NCBI GenBank assembly: GCA_037176725.1
Contig: JAZBRS010000026.1
Location: 100,113,501 to 100,177,500 of the forward strand
DNA length: 64,000 nucleotides
DNA from: Posidonia oceanica
Lineage: Eukaryota; Streptophyta; Magnoliopsida; Alismatales; Posidoniaceae
Direction of reading: 5' to 3'
A model generated the notes under the pieces. That model made no database searches. It had not been told where the DNA came from and saw only the letters and a program-made list of their open reading frames with translations. Position 1 is the stretch's first letter; each line of letters begins with the position of its first letter. Of the stretch, positions 1 to 8,801 are shown piece by piece. Made by a program: the position numbers and the translations under genes.

Positions 1-312
1 AACCAAGGAAGCAATAGGAGTGGATCCTATGCAAAGGGTAGCCGTAGAAGGCTGTATTCCCGAGACAGGAAGGCCTTGGGTTGGAACAGAGGGCGACGCT
101 CCTAGAGCCAGAGTGGCGGTCACCGCAGCAGACTTGGTGACAAGCTCCAGGTCGGCTAGGGTCGACCCTTGATCCAGATAAAGGGGCTGGAAGGTCTCCT
201 ACACCAGAAGTGGAGAGGAGACGGGGGATGCCAAAGCTAGGGAAGGAGAGACCGAAATCGGTACCTCTCCTGATGCCAACGAGGAAGGAGGCTCGCTAGT
301 ATGGTGGGCCAT
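1..312 (-). pseudogene. gag N-terminus of element B (partial, runs off the left edge)
   Basis: The minus strand opens at an ATG at 312-310 and is readable to the window edge as a Ser/Pro/Ala-rich protein. It has one in-frame TAG about 38 codons in. The placement matches the gag start of element D at 15588: both lie about 0.4-0.6 kb after the same conserved leader block, and both begin M-A followed by S-E-P a few residues later. Tat/Ogre gag proteins start with a low-complexity Pro/Ser region before the capsid core, which would lie off the window here. I see no motif beyond the composition. The assignment rests on position and on the similar start. Confidence 0.55.
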
Positions 313-1427
313 AGCAGACGGCGAGTGAAAGCAAACAGGTCTGCGACTGAAGGCAAGGACACAAGACTTAAGGAGAGCTACTGTCAGAGGCGACAGACAG
401 CTCAGAGACAGAGAGGGACGCTCAGGATCCTAGCTGAAGGAATCCGCACCTACCTGCAAAACAAATAAATGCATTAGAGGTTGGTTGCAAAAAGAGTTAT
501 TAGGGGTGGCATGATGCAGATGAATGCCCTAATATGCACTCTCTTACCATGCATGTCCTGAGCAGATGACCTACCAGGACGCACTCAGGGGTAATGGGAT
601 TATGCAGACTCCAGGCCAGAGAAAAGGCTCCCGTCTTGACCCTGCCAAAGCTCAGGTATAACGGGTGGTGCATTGGTGGCCTCGACCCTGCTAGAAGCAT
701 GGGTGGTACCCTCCAATAACACCGACGCGACCCCTGGACAAGGGAGGACAAACTGATCTACTTACACCACGCCAAAGCGTTGGGGGCAAGAGACCGAGAC
801 TATCCATCTCAGACTATGGGTTGACTCAGATGAGAAGAATGCATGCTTTCTAAATGCTGATGCAAATGCTTTAGAGCGTTTTACTTGCATTTTATTAACC
901 AAGGGGAAAAATTGCAAGTTTTGGCTCTAGTTGTGCTTAGATATTATTGCTTTGCTTTATTGTGGCTTTTAGATTAAGCAAAAAGGGAGCAAGCAAGTTT
1001 CTACTATCCTAGGCATGGCATATGCGAAGGGGAGAGAAACAAGAAGTCATGGCATGCAAGCAATTCACACAGCAGGGCAAAAAGCATGGGCATGGCATGT
1101 GCAAGTGTATGTGGTCATGATAGTGAAAAGAAAACACTTATAATATCAAAAAGCAAGTATGCATGGTATGTGCAGGTGCAGTGGCATTGCATTTGTGTAA
1201 AAGAAAGAATTCACCATTCAAAAGGCATGCATGGTGTGCCAAGCAAGTATTTAGACATGTGATGCAGGTAAGCAGTGCAAGCAATCATGGCATAAAGCAG
1301 GTAAATAAACAAGCAAGTAGGTAAGCAAGTAAGGCAAGCAGGAGCAAAAAGGCAAGCAAAACACAAAAGCAAGCGGCGAGAAGGCCAAGGCGAAAGCCGA
1401 AGTACTGCTCCCTAGCGAAGTCGCCAC
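313..1427 (-). other. untranslated leader of element B
   Basis: This is the internal region between the 5' LTR and gag of element B, read on the minus strand. It contains the same leader blocks as D (14772-15587), F (53495-54821) and G (62875-64000), including the block around 530-870 with GTCGGTCTG-like and GAGTCGGTGACCC-like sequences. No open frame in it looks coding. Retroelement leaders usually hold packaging and dimerisation signals, which could explain the conservation. Confidence 0.75.
1409..1426 (-). other. primer-binding site of element B
   Basis: On the minus strand the sequence one base after the LTR end reads TGGCGACTTCGCTAGGGA. It matches the F element PBS TGGCGACTCTGCTGGGGA except at a few positions. 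This type of PBS is complementary to the 3' end of tRNA-Arg in Ogre-like elements (from memory). It fixes the LTR/internal boundary of B and its minus-strand orientation. Confidence 0.8.
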
Positions 1428-2279
1428 TATAGTAATCCTGAATTCTGATCGTCCATGCACGATACCAAAGTTTGCGTGCACCGATCAAAATAGACTCACT
1501 ATATGCGACAGGATCTGAGGGAAGAAACTCGACTCGAAAACGCTGACAAAAGAAAAGAAATGAAATGATAAGACAAAATCGGAGTCGCCACCAGGTCTAT
1601 TGAATTGGAAGACAGGGAAAACCGGGGGTAAAGCATGAAAAGACATGCTAAACCAGATGCAAGGAGGGGCAAAGGGATGCAATGCCAAGCTAGGCTATGC
1701 TATGCCATGCTATGACTCATGCCTAGGATAAGGGAAAGGTCGATGCGAGTCAAGAGAAAGGGCAAGGACTCCTGTTACGCATGGGGAAGGAGTTAGGCAC
1801 CCCCGATACGTCCGAGAATCGGTCTTTCTTAGGCAATCTCGCACTAATGCAGGGAAATGCTAGCCTAATACCTAAATGCAATGAATGCCTACCTGCTATG
1901 CATGGGAAATAAACATGCTATCTATGTGCTCAGCAATGTTGCTAGTGTTCTGAACTGGGCGGACCCTGGTTCGTGAGAACTCGTAGGCAGTAAGCATCAT
2001 AGTCTTAAATGCAGATGCAAGCGATAAAGCAAAACTGCAAGGAAAACCAAGCAATGCAAATGACATGCAAGCGATAAAGCAAAGCAGGTGCAAAAAATGG
2101 TGTGAAATGCGGAAAACAATGCAAGGCATAGAAAACGAGGTCAAAGCAAGGCGCAAAACCAAAACAAGGGTTAGGCAGCATGCATAGGGGTTGCAGCAAG
2201 CATTAGAAGCAATAAAACGCAGAAAACGGCGAGCGAAGCAAAATCGGCATTTTAAAATAACTATCAACCATCTGCAAGC

Positions 2280-2337
2280 ATTGGACGCTGGCAACACCAG
2301 CGTCCAACGTTGGACGCTAGCATTGTTGGCATCCAAC
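2280..2337 (-). repeat. 58-bp hairpin dimer, module 1 of the B LTR
   Basis: Two adjacent 29-nt inverted repeats. The first has a perfect 11-bp stem around a 5-nt loop (2281-2291 with 2297-2307). The second has arms GTTGGACGC and GCATCCAAC. The arms are shared with six other modules and the 11-nt centres are not. Confidence 0.85.
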
Positions 2338-2519
2338 ACCCGCTGGAGGCAGATAGCATGCAAGTTTTAGAAAATGATGCTTTCTAGCTATATGGATGCA
2401 GCACAGATGCAAAAATATAGCTAAATGGGTGCATGACATGCAGGACTAACCTAACAGAGGATTAGAAGCGGAATCAAAGCAAGGAGCAAGCTAGGATCAA
2501 AGATCAAAGTGAGCAGGGT

Positions 2520-2577
2520 GTTGGACGCCCCTGAACATAACGTCCAATGTTAAACGCCAGAGGGACAGTCGTCTAAC
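2520..2577 (-). repeat. 58-bp hairpin dimer, module 2 of the B LTR
   Basis: Same architecture as the 2280 module, but more diverged: arms GTTGGACGC/ACGTCCAAT and GTTAAACGC/TCGTCTAAC. Most of the arm changes are transitions. The length is still exactly 58 bp. Confidence 0.75.
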
Positions 2578-2670
2578 ACAGGCTAGAGAGAAATAAAAGA
2601 AAAATGCATACAAATGATAAATAAAAATAGGGATCATGCATTTGGGCTACTGGAGTCAAGCAGAGGGCAG

Positions 2671-2675
2671 ACATG
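2671..2675 (+). other. left target-site duplication of element D (ACATG)
   Basis: ACATG directly precedes the first base of D's 5' LTR and is repeated at 36375-36379 directly after the 3' LTR. A 5-bp duplication is normal for Ty3/gypsy integration. It proves that D's two LTRs belong to one insertion. Confidence 0.95.
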
Positions 2676-4139
2676 TGTTGACACCCTATTTTGACAGGCT
2701 TGAATCAATTGGAATCTTCTGGTGACTTCTGGATCCAAACCTAGGTCAAAACTACACAATCCTTTTCATCCTACCCTTCAAAACAAGCCTAAACTTAACC
2801 CAAGATTACACCCTTGTTCCTAGCCCAAAACTTACCCAAAAACCATAGGAAAACTCACTATTCCCAACTTAGCAAACCTACCCAAACACTTAGAAATTTC
2901 CAACCCAAAACCACTCTCAAAAATCCTAGAAAACCTAGGTAAAACTACCCTCTTTCTACACCTCAAAACCCTTCCAAAACTTTCTCAAAACTAAACCAAA
3001 GCCCTAGGTCTAACACTAGAGACCCTAGGCTACACACTCCCCAATTTTCACCCCTTTTCAAAACCTTTAAACCCTCCATTTACTCAAATTATCCTTTTCT
3101 CTCTCCTAGATTATTCTTTTCTCTCTCCTCTCTCTCTCTCCTGATTATCCTCCTTCTTTTCACCCCCTTCTCTCCCTTTTTCTTGCCTGCCTGTGGGCCC
3201 CCCTTGTGCTCCTATCTCTTCTCAATCTTATTCCTATTTTTATCTTATTTTTAGCATTTTCTTTGACCTTCAAAAAATTATCTTCTTTCAACTCCTCTCT
3301 TTCCTTTTTATTCCTCCATTTCTCCCTTTTCCTCTTCCTTCTAATTTCCTTTTCCTTTCTCTTACTAAATCCCTAAAAAATCCTTAAAAACCTCTAAAAC
3401 TCTAAAACAAGAGGAAAGCAAACCAAAACCCTAAAAGAAATAATTAAAAACATTAATCAAACAATTAAAAACCTAAACCTAACTAAATCTAGACAAAATG
3501 GAAAATCAAGAATGCAACTTAAAAAATGCAAAACAAACCAAAAGGAAATGCTGTAAAATCAAGGAAAAAACCAAAATGTAATCAAAGCAAGTAAGAGTAA
3601 AATCCTATTAAAAACAACCAAGAAAACACTTAAGAAATGCAAGAGCTAATTATTAAGAAGGAAAAACCTAACTTAACAACTCTAAAAGAGAAAAAATTGA
3701 AAACTTAATTAAAAAGTAAAAACAAACAATCAAAAATCTAAAAACACTTAATTAAAAACTTAACAAGAAGACCTAACAAAAAAAATGCGAAAAGAATTTA
3801 ACAAACAAAATTAAAAAAAAAGAAACAAACCAAAGAAGACTTGAGGGAAAAAGACTAAAATCAAAAATCTAAAACTCACCCTAACTAATCTAAAAACAAA
3901 CTTTAAAAAATCCTAATTAACATCCCAAGTACTTAACAAGAAAAACATAATTAAAAAAAAAACAACTTAAAAAACATAACAAACATTTAAACAAAATCAA
4001 GAAACAAATTAAAAGAAAACTTAAATCCCAACTTAAATCAAAACTAAAGCTTTTCCTAATCCTAATTAGCTAATTAAAACAATCATCAAAAACATAATAA
4101 AAAAACACTAACTTAAAAACAACTACATTAAAAACATTT

Positions 4140-4300
4140 TCAATTTTTTATTTCTATTTTAATTTTCTTCTTCTTCCTCTTCTTCCTTTCCTTCTTCTTC
4201 ATTTCTTTCTATTTCTTTTCCTCTTTTTGGACCGGCCCAGGCCATCCCCCTCCTTTCTTCTTTTCTTTTTTCTTTTTTCTGCGCGTAAGGCCCGGCCTGC
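4140..4300 (+). promoter_or_regulatory. putative LTR promoter (pyrimidine-rich, no TATA box seen)
   Basis: An A-rich U3 gives way to CTTCTTCTTCC-type pyrimidine tracts followed by GGACCGGCCCAGG, which contains GGCCCA, the complement of the plant site II element TGGGCC. The same transition with a TGGGCC/GGCCCA motif occurs in E (10340-10410), D's 3' LTR (32040-32170) and G (58810-58880). I see no convincing TATA box. The transcription start is not determined. Confidence 0.4.
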
Positions 4301-5362
4301 AGCTTCCTTGTCCTCTTCCACCCTTCTTCTTCCTCTTCCTTCTTCAGCTTCTTCTCCCGTGAACCACCATTCCCTCCTTCCTTTTGAATTCCAAAACCTT
4401 CCCTCTCGATCAGATCAGCAACAGCCCTCGCCTCCTCTCTCAGCTCTCAGCGGATCTCCTGGGGGGGCATTTATTGCCCGTCGCCTCACCGGCCGCTCGT
4501 CTCTATTAGCAGTCGCCCGCGCCGGTGGGAATTCAAAAATCCACAGTGCACTTCTCCTCCCAGCAGCTGCTTAAAACCTCCAGCCTTCTCCTCCTTCCAT
4601 GCCTTTTGATCGTCCAGAGAGAGAGAGCATCTAGAGCCCGGAGAGCCACTGAATTCCCCTCCTTCTTCCTCTGCGAAATCAGCAACCTTCCTCCTCCTTC
4701 CTTTCCACCTGAAATCAGCCTCCAACACCCAACAAATCACCTCCATTTCCTCCCCTAAATCCACCCAGAACTCCAGCATTTCAGCCTTCCAATCCACGAC
4801 CAAAAACTCCCTGAAACCACCCCCCATCACCACCTGATACAACTCAGCAACCCAACACTTCCTTCTCCAAAATCGCCAACTCCCCTGAGCCCGAAACCAT
4901 CCCAAATCCCAGCACCTAACTCCCTGAATCACCACCTTCCCAGACCACCTGAGCTCCACTCCAACAACTCCCCTCACAGCCAATCATCCACTTCAAACAC
5001 CTGCAACCGTTTCTGTCCAAAAATCCCTCCATCAGCAAACTTCCGAACCAGCCCTCTACCGACCCACCTGAGCATCCGAAACCCTTCACCAAGGTCCCAG
5101 GAGTCCGCCGGAAGCTTCCATCCAATCCAGAGAGCAACACAGACCCCCCTCCGCCTCTGGCCGTTCGCTGTGCACCCAAAAGTGCCAAACTCACCACCGG
5201 TCTTCGAAGCTTCATCCCAGCCGCTCAGGAAGCATTGGAGGACCTCCAAGAGTCGATCCCAGCAACCCTGAGACGTCGACGACCTCCGCAGCGCTCAGAC
5301 GAAGCTCGTCGTCATCTGCAGAACCCACCCACGTCGGGGGGACACACCGGACAGCGCAACAG

Positions 5363-7221
5363 GTATTTCTCTTCTCCATTAGCTTAGTTTTTCTCCGCTC
5401 TTGCTTCCTAGCCCCCTAGACTAGGGTTCTGGTTCCTCCTTCTCCAAGTCGTCGCCGCCGCTCTGTCACGAGCCGCTGATGTAGCCCAGACCTCTGCCGA
5501 CCTCCGGAGAGCATCGCCGACCTACCCACGCGACTCCAGCACCCCCCTTCCACTCGCGACGGCCACTGGTAGCACTGTGCTACAGTGGTCACCGTTCTGC
5601 AGCTACTATAGCTTTATTTTTCTCTTTGTTAGCTATTTTGTTACTGAATTGCATTTTTAGCTCCTGTTTTTAATTTATTACATTCTGGTCCTGCCTCTGT
5701 TTAAGATTCATTTAATTTCGCATTTAAATCATATGAAATTGCACGAAAAATCTAAAGAACTGCTTAATTACATGTTAGTCCCCCTGTAGTGTTTTCTTTC
5801 AGTATTATTTTAATTCTGGCCCTCTAGTTTTCTATTATTGCATGTTAGTCCTTCCATCAGTAATCTGATTTAATACTTGTATTTTACCTTAGTAAATTGC
5901 AATTTTAATCCCTATTGTTTTCCCTATTTGCACTTTAGTCCTCTGTTTTGTCAACTTATGCATTTATTTTTCAATTTTTCTTACTGCATTGCATCATTTC
6001 CCCCATACTTTCTGATTTTTGCATACAGGTCCGTCTTTAATGCACAGCATACTTTTAAATGCATATTTTGCTTATAAAATTGGATTTTAGACCCTACATG
6101 TTTTAAAAATTGCATATAGGTTCTCTACATGCTCATAAAGAACATTTAAGTGCATATTTTACTTATAAAATTGCATTTTAGACCCTACATGTTTTAAAAT
6201 TGCATATAGGTCATCTACATGCTTATAAAAATCATTTAAATGCATATTTTGCTTATAAAATTGCATTTTAGACGCTGCATATTTAAAAATTGCATATAAG
6301 TCTTTTGTTTGCATTCCCAGACCATTAAGACCACTGTTTTGCTTGCAAAATTGCATTTTAGACCCTGTTTGTTTCAAAATTGCATGTTAACCCCCCATAT
6401 GATTTCAAAACTTGTCCTAATGCATGTTTACCTTGTAAAATTGCATTTTGAACCCCACATTTTGCAAAATTGCATTTAGACCCTCCAGTTTTCAAAAACC
6501 TTGCATAAAAGCCCCCAACTTTTCAAAATCCTTGCATTCAGACCCCCACTTTTTCAAAAATTGCATATAAGTTCCCAGTTTTCTAAAAAATCATCCCTAG
6601 GTCTTTTTTTGCATTCTGCATGCATTGCACTCATGCATTCTTGCATTTTGGCATCCTGCACACACTTAAGCATTCTAAGCTCCCATTTACATGTGAGGAC
6701 CTGTTGTGCACACCCCTAGGACCTCCTGTACACCTAGATCCATTCTTCTCCCCTGTTCTGGCCCCTCTGCCTTGGAGCTGGGATATCTTCAAATCCAGCC
6801 GTTGGATCTTCTCGACCAAGCTACCTGGACGACCCCGGCAGAGCACTCTTCAGCATGGACCAAGCAGATCTCAGATCAGACTTCAGATTTCCAAGGTAAG
6901 TCCTCCTGAACCCTTGCACAGCATTCATTTGCACACCATTTGCTTTCCATACATTGTTTTTGCTTTCTGATTTCTCAAGCATGTAGAATAGGACTTCCTC
7001 TTCTTATCTATCAACTCTGCTTCCTCTTTTCACGTACTCTTAGTGCTTTGTGTTGCGTTTCCCCTGGATTCACCACTAATTGCGACTTTCTTTCCCCTTT
7101 TCCATGATTCGATCTTATCGTGAGCTCTTGGCAGCGTGCGAGACACATCGTGGGACATTTTGGTGGGAAACAGTCACAAAACAGTGGTAATCCTTCCACT
7201 TGCTTCCCTTCCCCTTTGTAG
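5363..7221 (+). promoter_or_regulatory. candidate introns of the LTR leader (donors 5363 and 6896, acceptor 7221)
   Basis: Two donor-like sites, CAG|GTATTT at 5363 and AAG|GTAAGT at 6896, and one strong acceptor, CCCCTTTGTAG ending at 7221, sit in fixed places. Matching donors exist in all five other long LTRs: E (11471, 13151), D 3' LTR (33234, 34963), F (50235, 51406), G (59956, 61529) and C (minus, 42904 and 41352). The acceptor recurs in D 3' (35297), F (51731) and G (61853). Splicing is inferred, not shown. Confidence 0.45.
5640..6640 (+). repeat. T-rich degenerate repeats with TGCATATAGGTCC-like motifs (5' LTR of D)
   Basis: About 1 kb of T-rich sequence has a TGCAT(T/A)TTAG(A/G)CC or TGCATATAGGTCC motif roughly every 30-45 bp. 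Between about 6068 and 6310 this becomes a clearer tandem repeat of about 90 bp, three copies. Equivalent zones lie at 11940-12880, 33700-34720, 41610-42440 (minus), 50270-51160 and 60270-61260. The composition resembles plant intron sequence and many motifs resemble 3' splice acceptors. Confidence 0.7.
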
Positions 7222-7371
7222 GTCTTCACACCTACTTTGCGTGGTCTTTAAATGGCGCTCGTTCTCACACCTGTGCTGTTTACCTCCCCTTTACTTCTCC
7301 TGCTCTTTTTTCTTAGCATTTGCATCTGCATGGTTTTATCAATGCTTTATTTCGCTTTGTTTTTGGCACCG

Positions 7372-7600
7372 TTTCGTGTGCCCACTCTGTCTTTTGCGCC
7401 GTTTTGCATGTCGCTTTGCTTTCTTGCACCGTTTCGTGTGCTGCTTTGTTTTCTGCACTATTTTGCGTGCCGTTCTTGTTTCTTGCACCGTTTTGCGTGC
7501 TGGCTTTGTTTTCACGCACCGTTTCGCATGCCGCCTCGTTTTCTTGCACCGTTTCGCGTGCTGCTCTCGTTTCTTGCATTGTTTCACGTGTTTTACGTCG
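7372..7600 (+). repeat. 30-bp tandem array, about 8 copies (5' LTR of D)
   Basis: The units are of the form GCACCGTTTCGCGTGCYG followed by a T-rich spacer, about 30 bp each. This is the short version of the array that is greatly expanded in E, C and F. The open frames across it come from the 30-bp period without stop codons and are not considered genes. Confidence 0.85.
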
Positions 7601-7878
7601 TTTTCTCATGCATGTCGCCTGCATTGCTTGGTTTTACCGCCGTTTTGCTTTTTCGCTTGCATTTGCATATAGGGAAGTGATGCTTACTGCCTGGAGTTCT
7701 CACGAGCCAGGTTCCGCTCGGTTCGGAACACAGATAGCGTTGCTGAGCACTTAGACTGCACGTTTACTTTCCTACATTGCATCCCACCACTTAGAGCACA
7801 CCTATGAGCATTCATTCAAGCATTCATTGGCATTTAGGCATTCAAACCTGCATTTCCCTGTGTATGCGAGCGTAAGCC

Positions 7879-7999
7879 TAGAAAGACAGATTCTCGGGCG
7901 TGTCGGGGGTGCCTAACACCTTCCCCACACATAACAGGAGTCCTTGCCCAGTCTTTTGGCCCGCAATGACCATATTGCCCATATCCTAGGCATGACTCA
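7879..7999 (+). promoter_or_regulatory. conserved U5 block of the LTR
   Basis: This is the most conserved stretch between all LTRs in the window, including the diverged B LTR. It contains a GATTCTCGGGCGTGTCGGGG stretch, then TGCCTAACACCTTCCCC and a GTAATGACCATATTGCCC-like sequence. GGTG-CCTAA-CACC with flanking GGG/CCC could form a hairpin. Positions in other copies are 14350-14470, 35955-36077, 53139-53251, 62509-62628, 40065-40190 (minus) and 1715-1840 (minus). A role in 3'-end formation or packaging is plausible but unproven. Confidence 0.6.
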
Positions 8000-8123
8000 T
8001 ATCATTTGCATTCATTTGCATTTGTTTTTTTTTGCAATGCTTTGCATTGCATCTTTTGCTTGGTTTTGCATGTTAACTCACGCATTTCCCCCGATTTTCC
8101 TTGTCTCCTGGTAATAGACACGG

Positions 8124-8133
8124 TGGCGACTCT
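8124..8133 (+). other. second PBS-like decamer inside U5
   Basis: TGGCGACTCT at 8124-8133 equals the first ten bases of the true PBS at 8301. The same decamer, or one with a single change, occupies the same place in every LTR here: 14592, 36199, 53364, 62752, 39929-39938 (minus) and 1581-1590 (minus). Confidence 0.85.
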
Positions 8134-8300
8134 GAATTGTCTTATCTTCTTCTTTTCTTATCTTTTCTCCCCTATTTTAAGTGTTTTCGAGTTGAGCCCG
8201 CCTCCTCGGACATAGCCGCTTATAGTGAGCCTGATTCCGATCGGTGCACGCGAGCTTCTGGCAGTGTGCATGGACGATCTGAACACCGAGATTACTACAG

Positions 8301-8318
8301 TGGCGACTCTACTGGGGA
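8301..8318 (+). other. primer-binding site of element D
   Basis: TGGCGACTCTACTGGGGA begins one base after the LTR end ATTACTACA. It differs by one base from the F element PBS. It is the tRNA-Arg type PBS remembered for Ogre elements. The 5-bp duplications and this site together fix the LTR end. Confidence 0.88.
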
Positions 8319-8796
8319 TGCTAGACTCCGGCTTTCGTTTTTGGCTTTTCGCTCGCCGCTTTTGCAGTTCTACTTGCCTTCGTTTGCCTCTTTGCCTGTT
8401 TTGGTCGCTCTTTTGTGCAAACTCCTAGCGAGTCGCCTCGTGGCTACTCCGCTCAGGTTTTGCACCTCCTTTACCTTGGTTTGTGCTCTGTTTTGCTCTG
8501 CTTTGCCTCTGTTGCTTGTTTACTTGCCTATTTCCTTGCTTCTACTCTTATTTGCTTACTTGTCTTTACTCTTCTTATCTTGCTTACTTATTATTGCTTT
8601 ATTTCCTGTACAATGCATGTCTACATACTTGTTTGGCAACAATGCATGCTTTTTGAATGATGAATGCTTTCTTTTACACATCTGCTATGTCACTACACAC
8701 GCACATGCCCTGTATACATGCCTTTTGACATGATGAATGCTTTTTCTTCACTATTATGCTCACGAGCACTCGCACATGCCATGCACTTGCCTTTTG

Positions 8797-8801
8797 CTAT
8801 G
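8797..8801 (+). other. left target-site duplication of solo LTR E (CTATG)
   Basis: CTATG before the LTR start is repeated at 14767-14771 immediately after the LTR end. Joining the flanks restores the leader as seen in F near 53995-54015. Confidence 0.95.

Larger units (their letters stand above)
1428..2675 (-). repeat. 5' LTR of element B, distal part (R/U5 side)
   Basis: This is the downstream part of a 3.2-kb LTR whose upstream part is 36380-38340; element D sits between them with target duplication ACATG. It carries the U5 block shared with all other LTRs here (minus strand of about 1715-1840), the internal PBS-like sequence at 1581-1590 and an LTR end that reads ACTATA instead of ACTACA, probably one transition. 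Two 58-bp hairpin dimers lie at 2280-2337 and 2520-2577. A short, degenerate counterpart of the GCACCGTTTTGCG array lies near 2030-2200. The LTR is about half the length of the others, so B belongs to a separate subfamily. Confidence 0.85.
2676..8299 (+). repeat. 5' LTR of element D
   Basis: The LTR starts TGTTGACACC and ends ATTACTACA, 5,624 bp. The zones in order are: A-rich U3 (2676-4130), pyrimidine-rich promoter-like zone (4140-4300), GC-rich zone (4300-5362), splice-donor-like site at 5363, T-rich degenerate repeats (5640-6640), exon-like segment ending in a second donor at 6896, acceptor-like site at 7221, a short 30-bp array (7372-7600) and the conserved U5 block (7879-7999). It lacks about 205 bp present in the 3' LTR (near 33338-33542), which explains the length difference. 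Confidence 0.93.
8300..8801 (+). other. leader of element D, first part
   Basis: Leader sequence after the PBS, rich in T and CTTTGC-like words and closely similar to 53495-54000 in F and 62875-63390 in G. It is cut at 8801 by solo LTR E and continues at 14772. No coding region is recognised. Confidence 0.8.

Noticed and set aside
2280..2577. Integron attC-like sites, suggested by constant arms and variable centres
   Set aside because: There is no bacterial context, no integrase of that type and no cassette genes; the likeness is only in the layout.
4227..4983. Open frames in the GC-rich zone of D's 5' LTR (also 32230-32917 in the 3' LTR)
   Set aside because: They differ in length and frame between LTR copies and contain only Ser/Pro/Leu-rich low-complexity sequence; the zone fits an untranslated leader.
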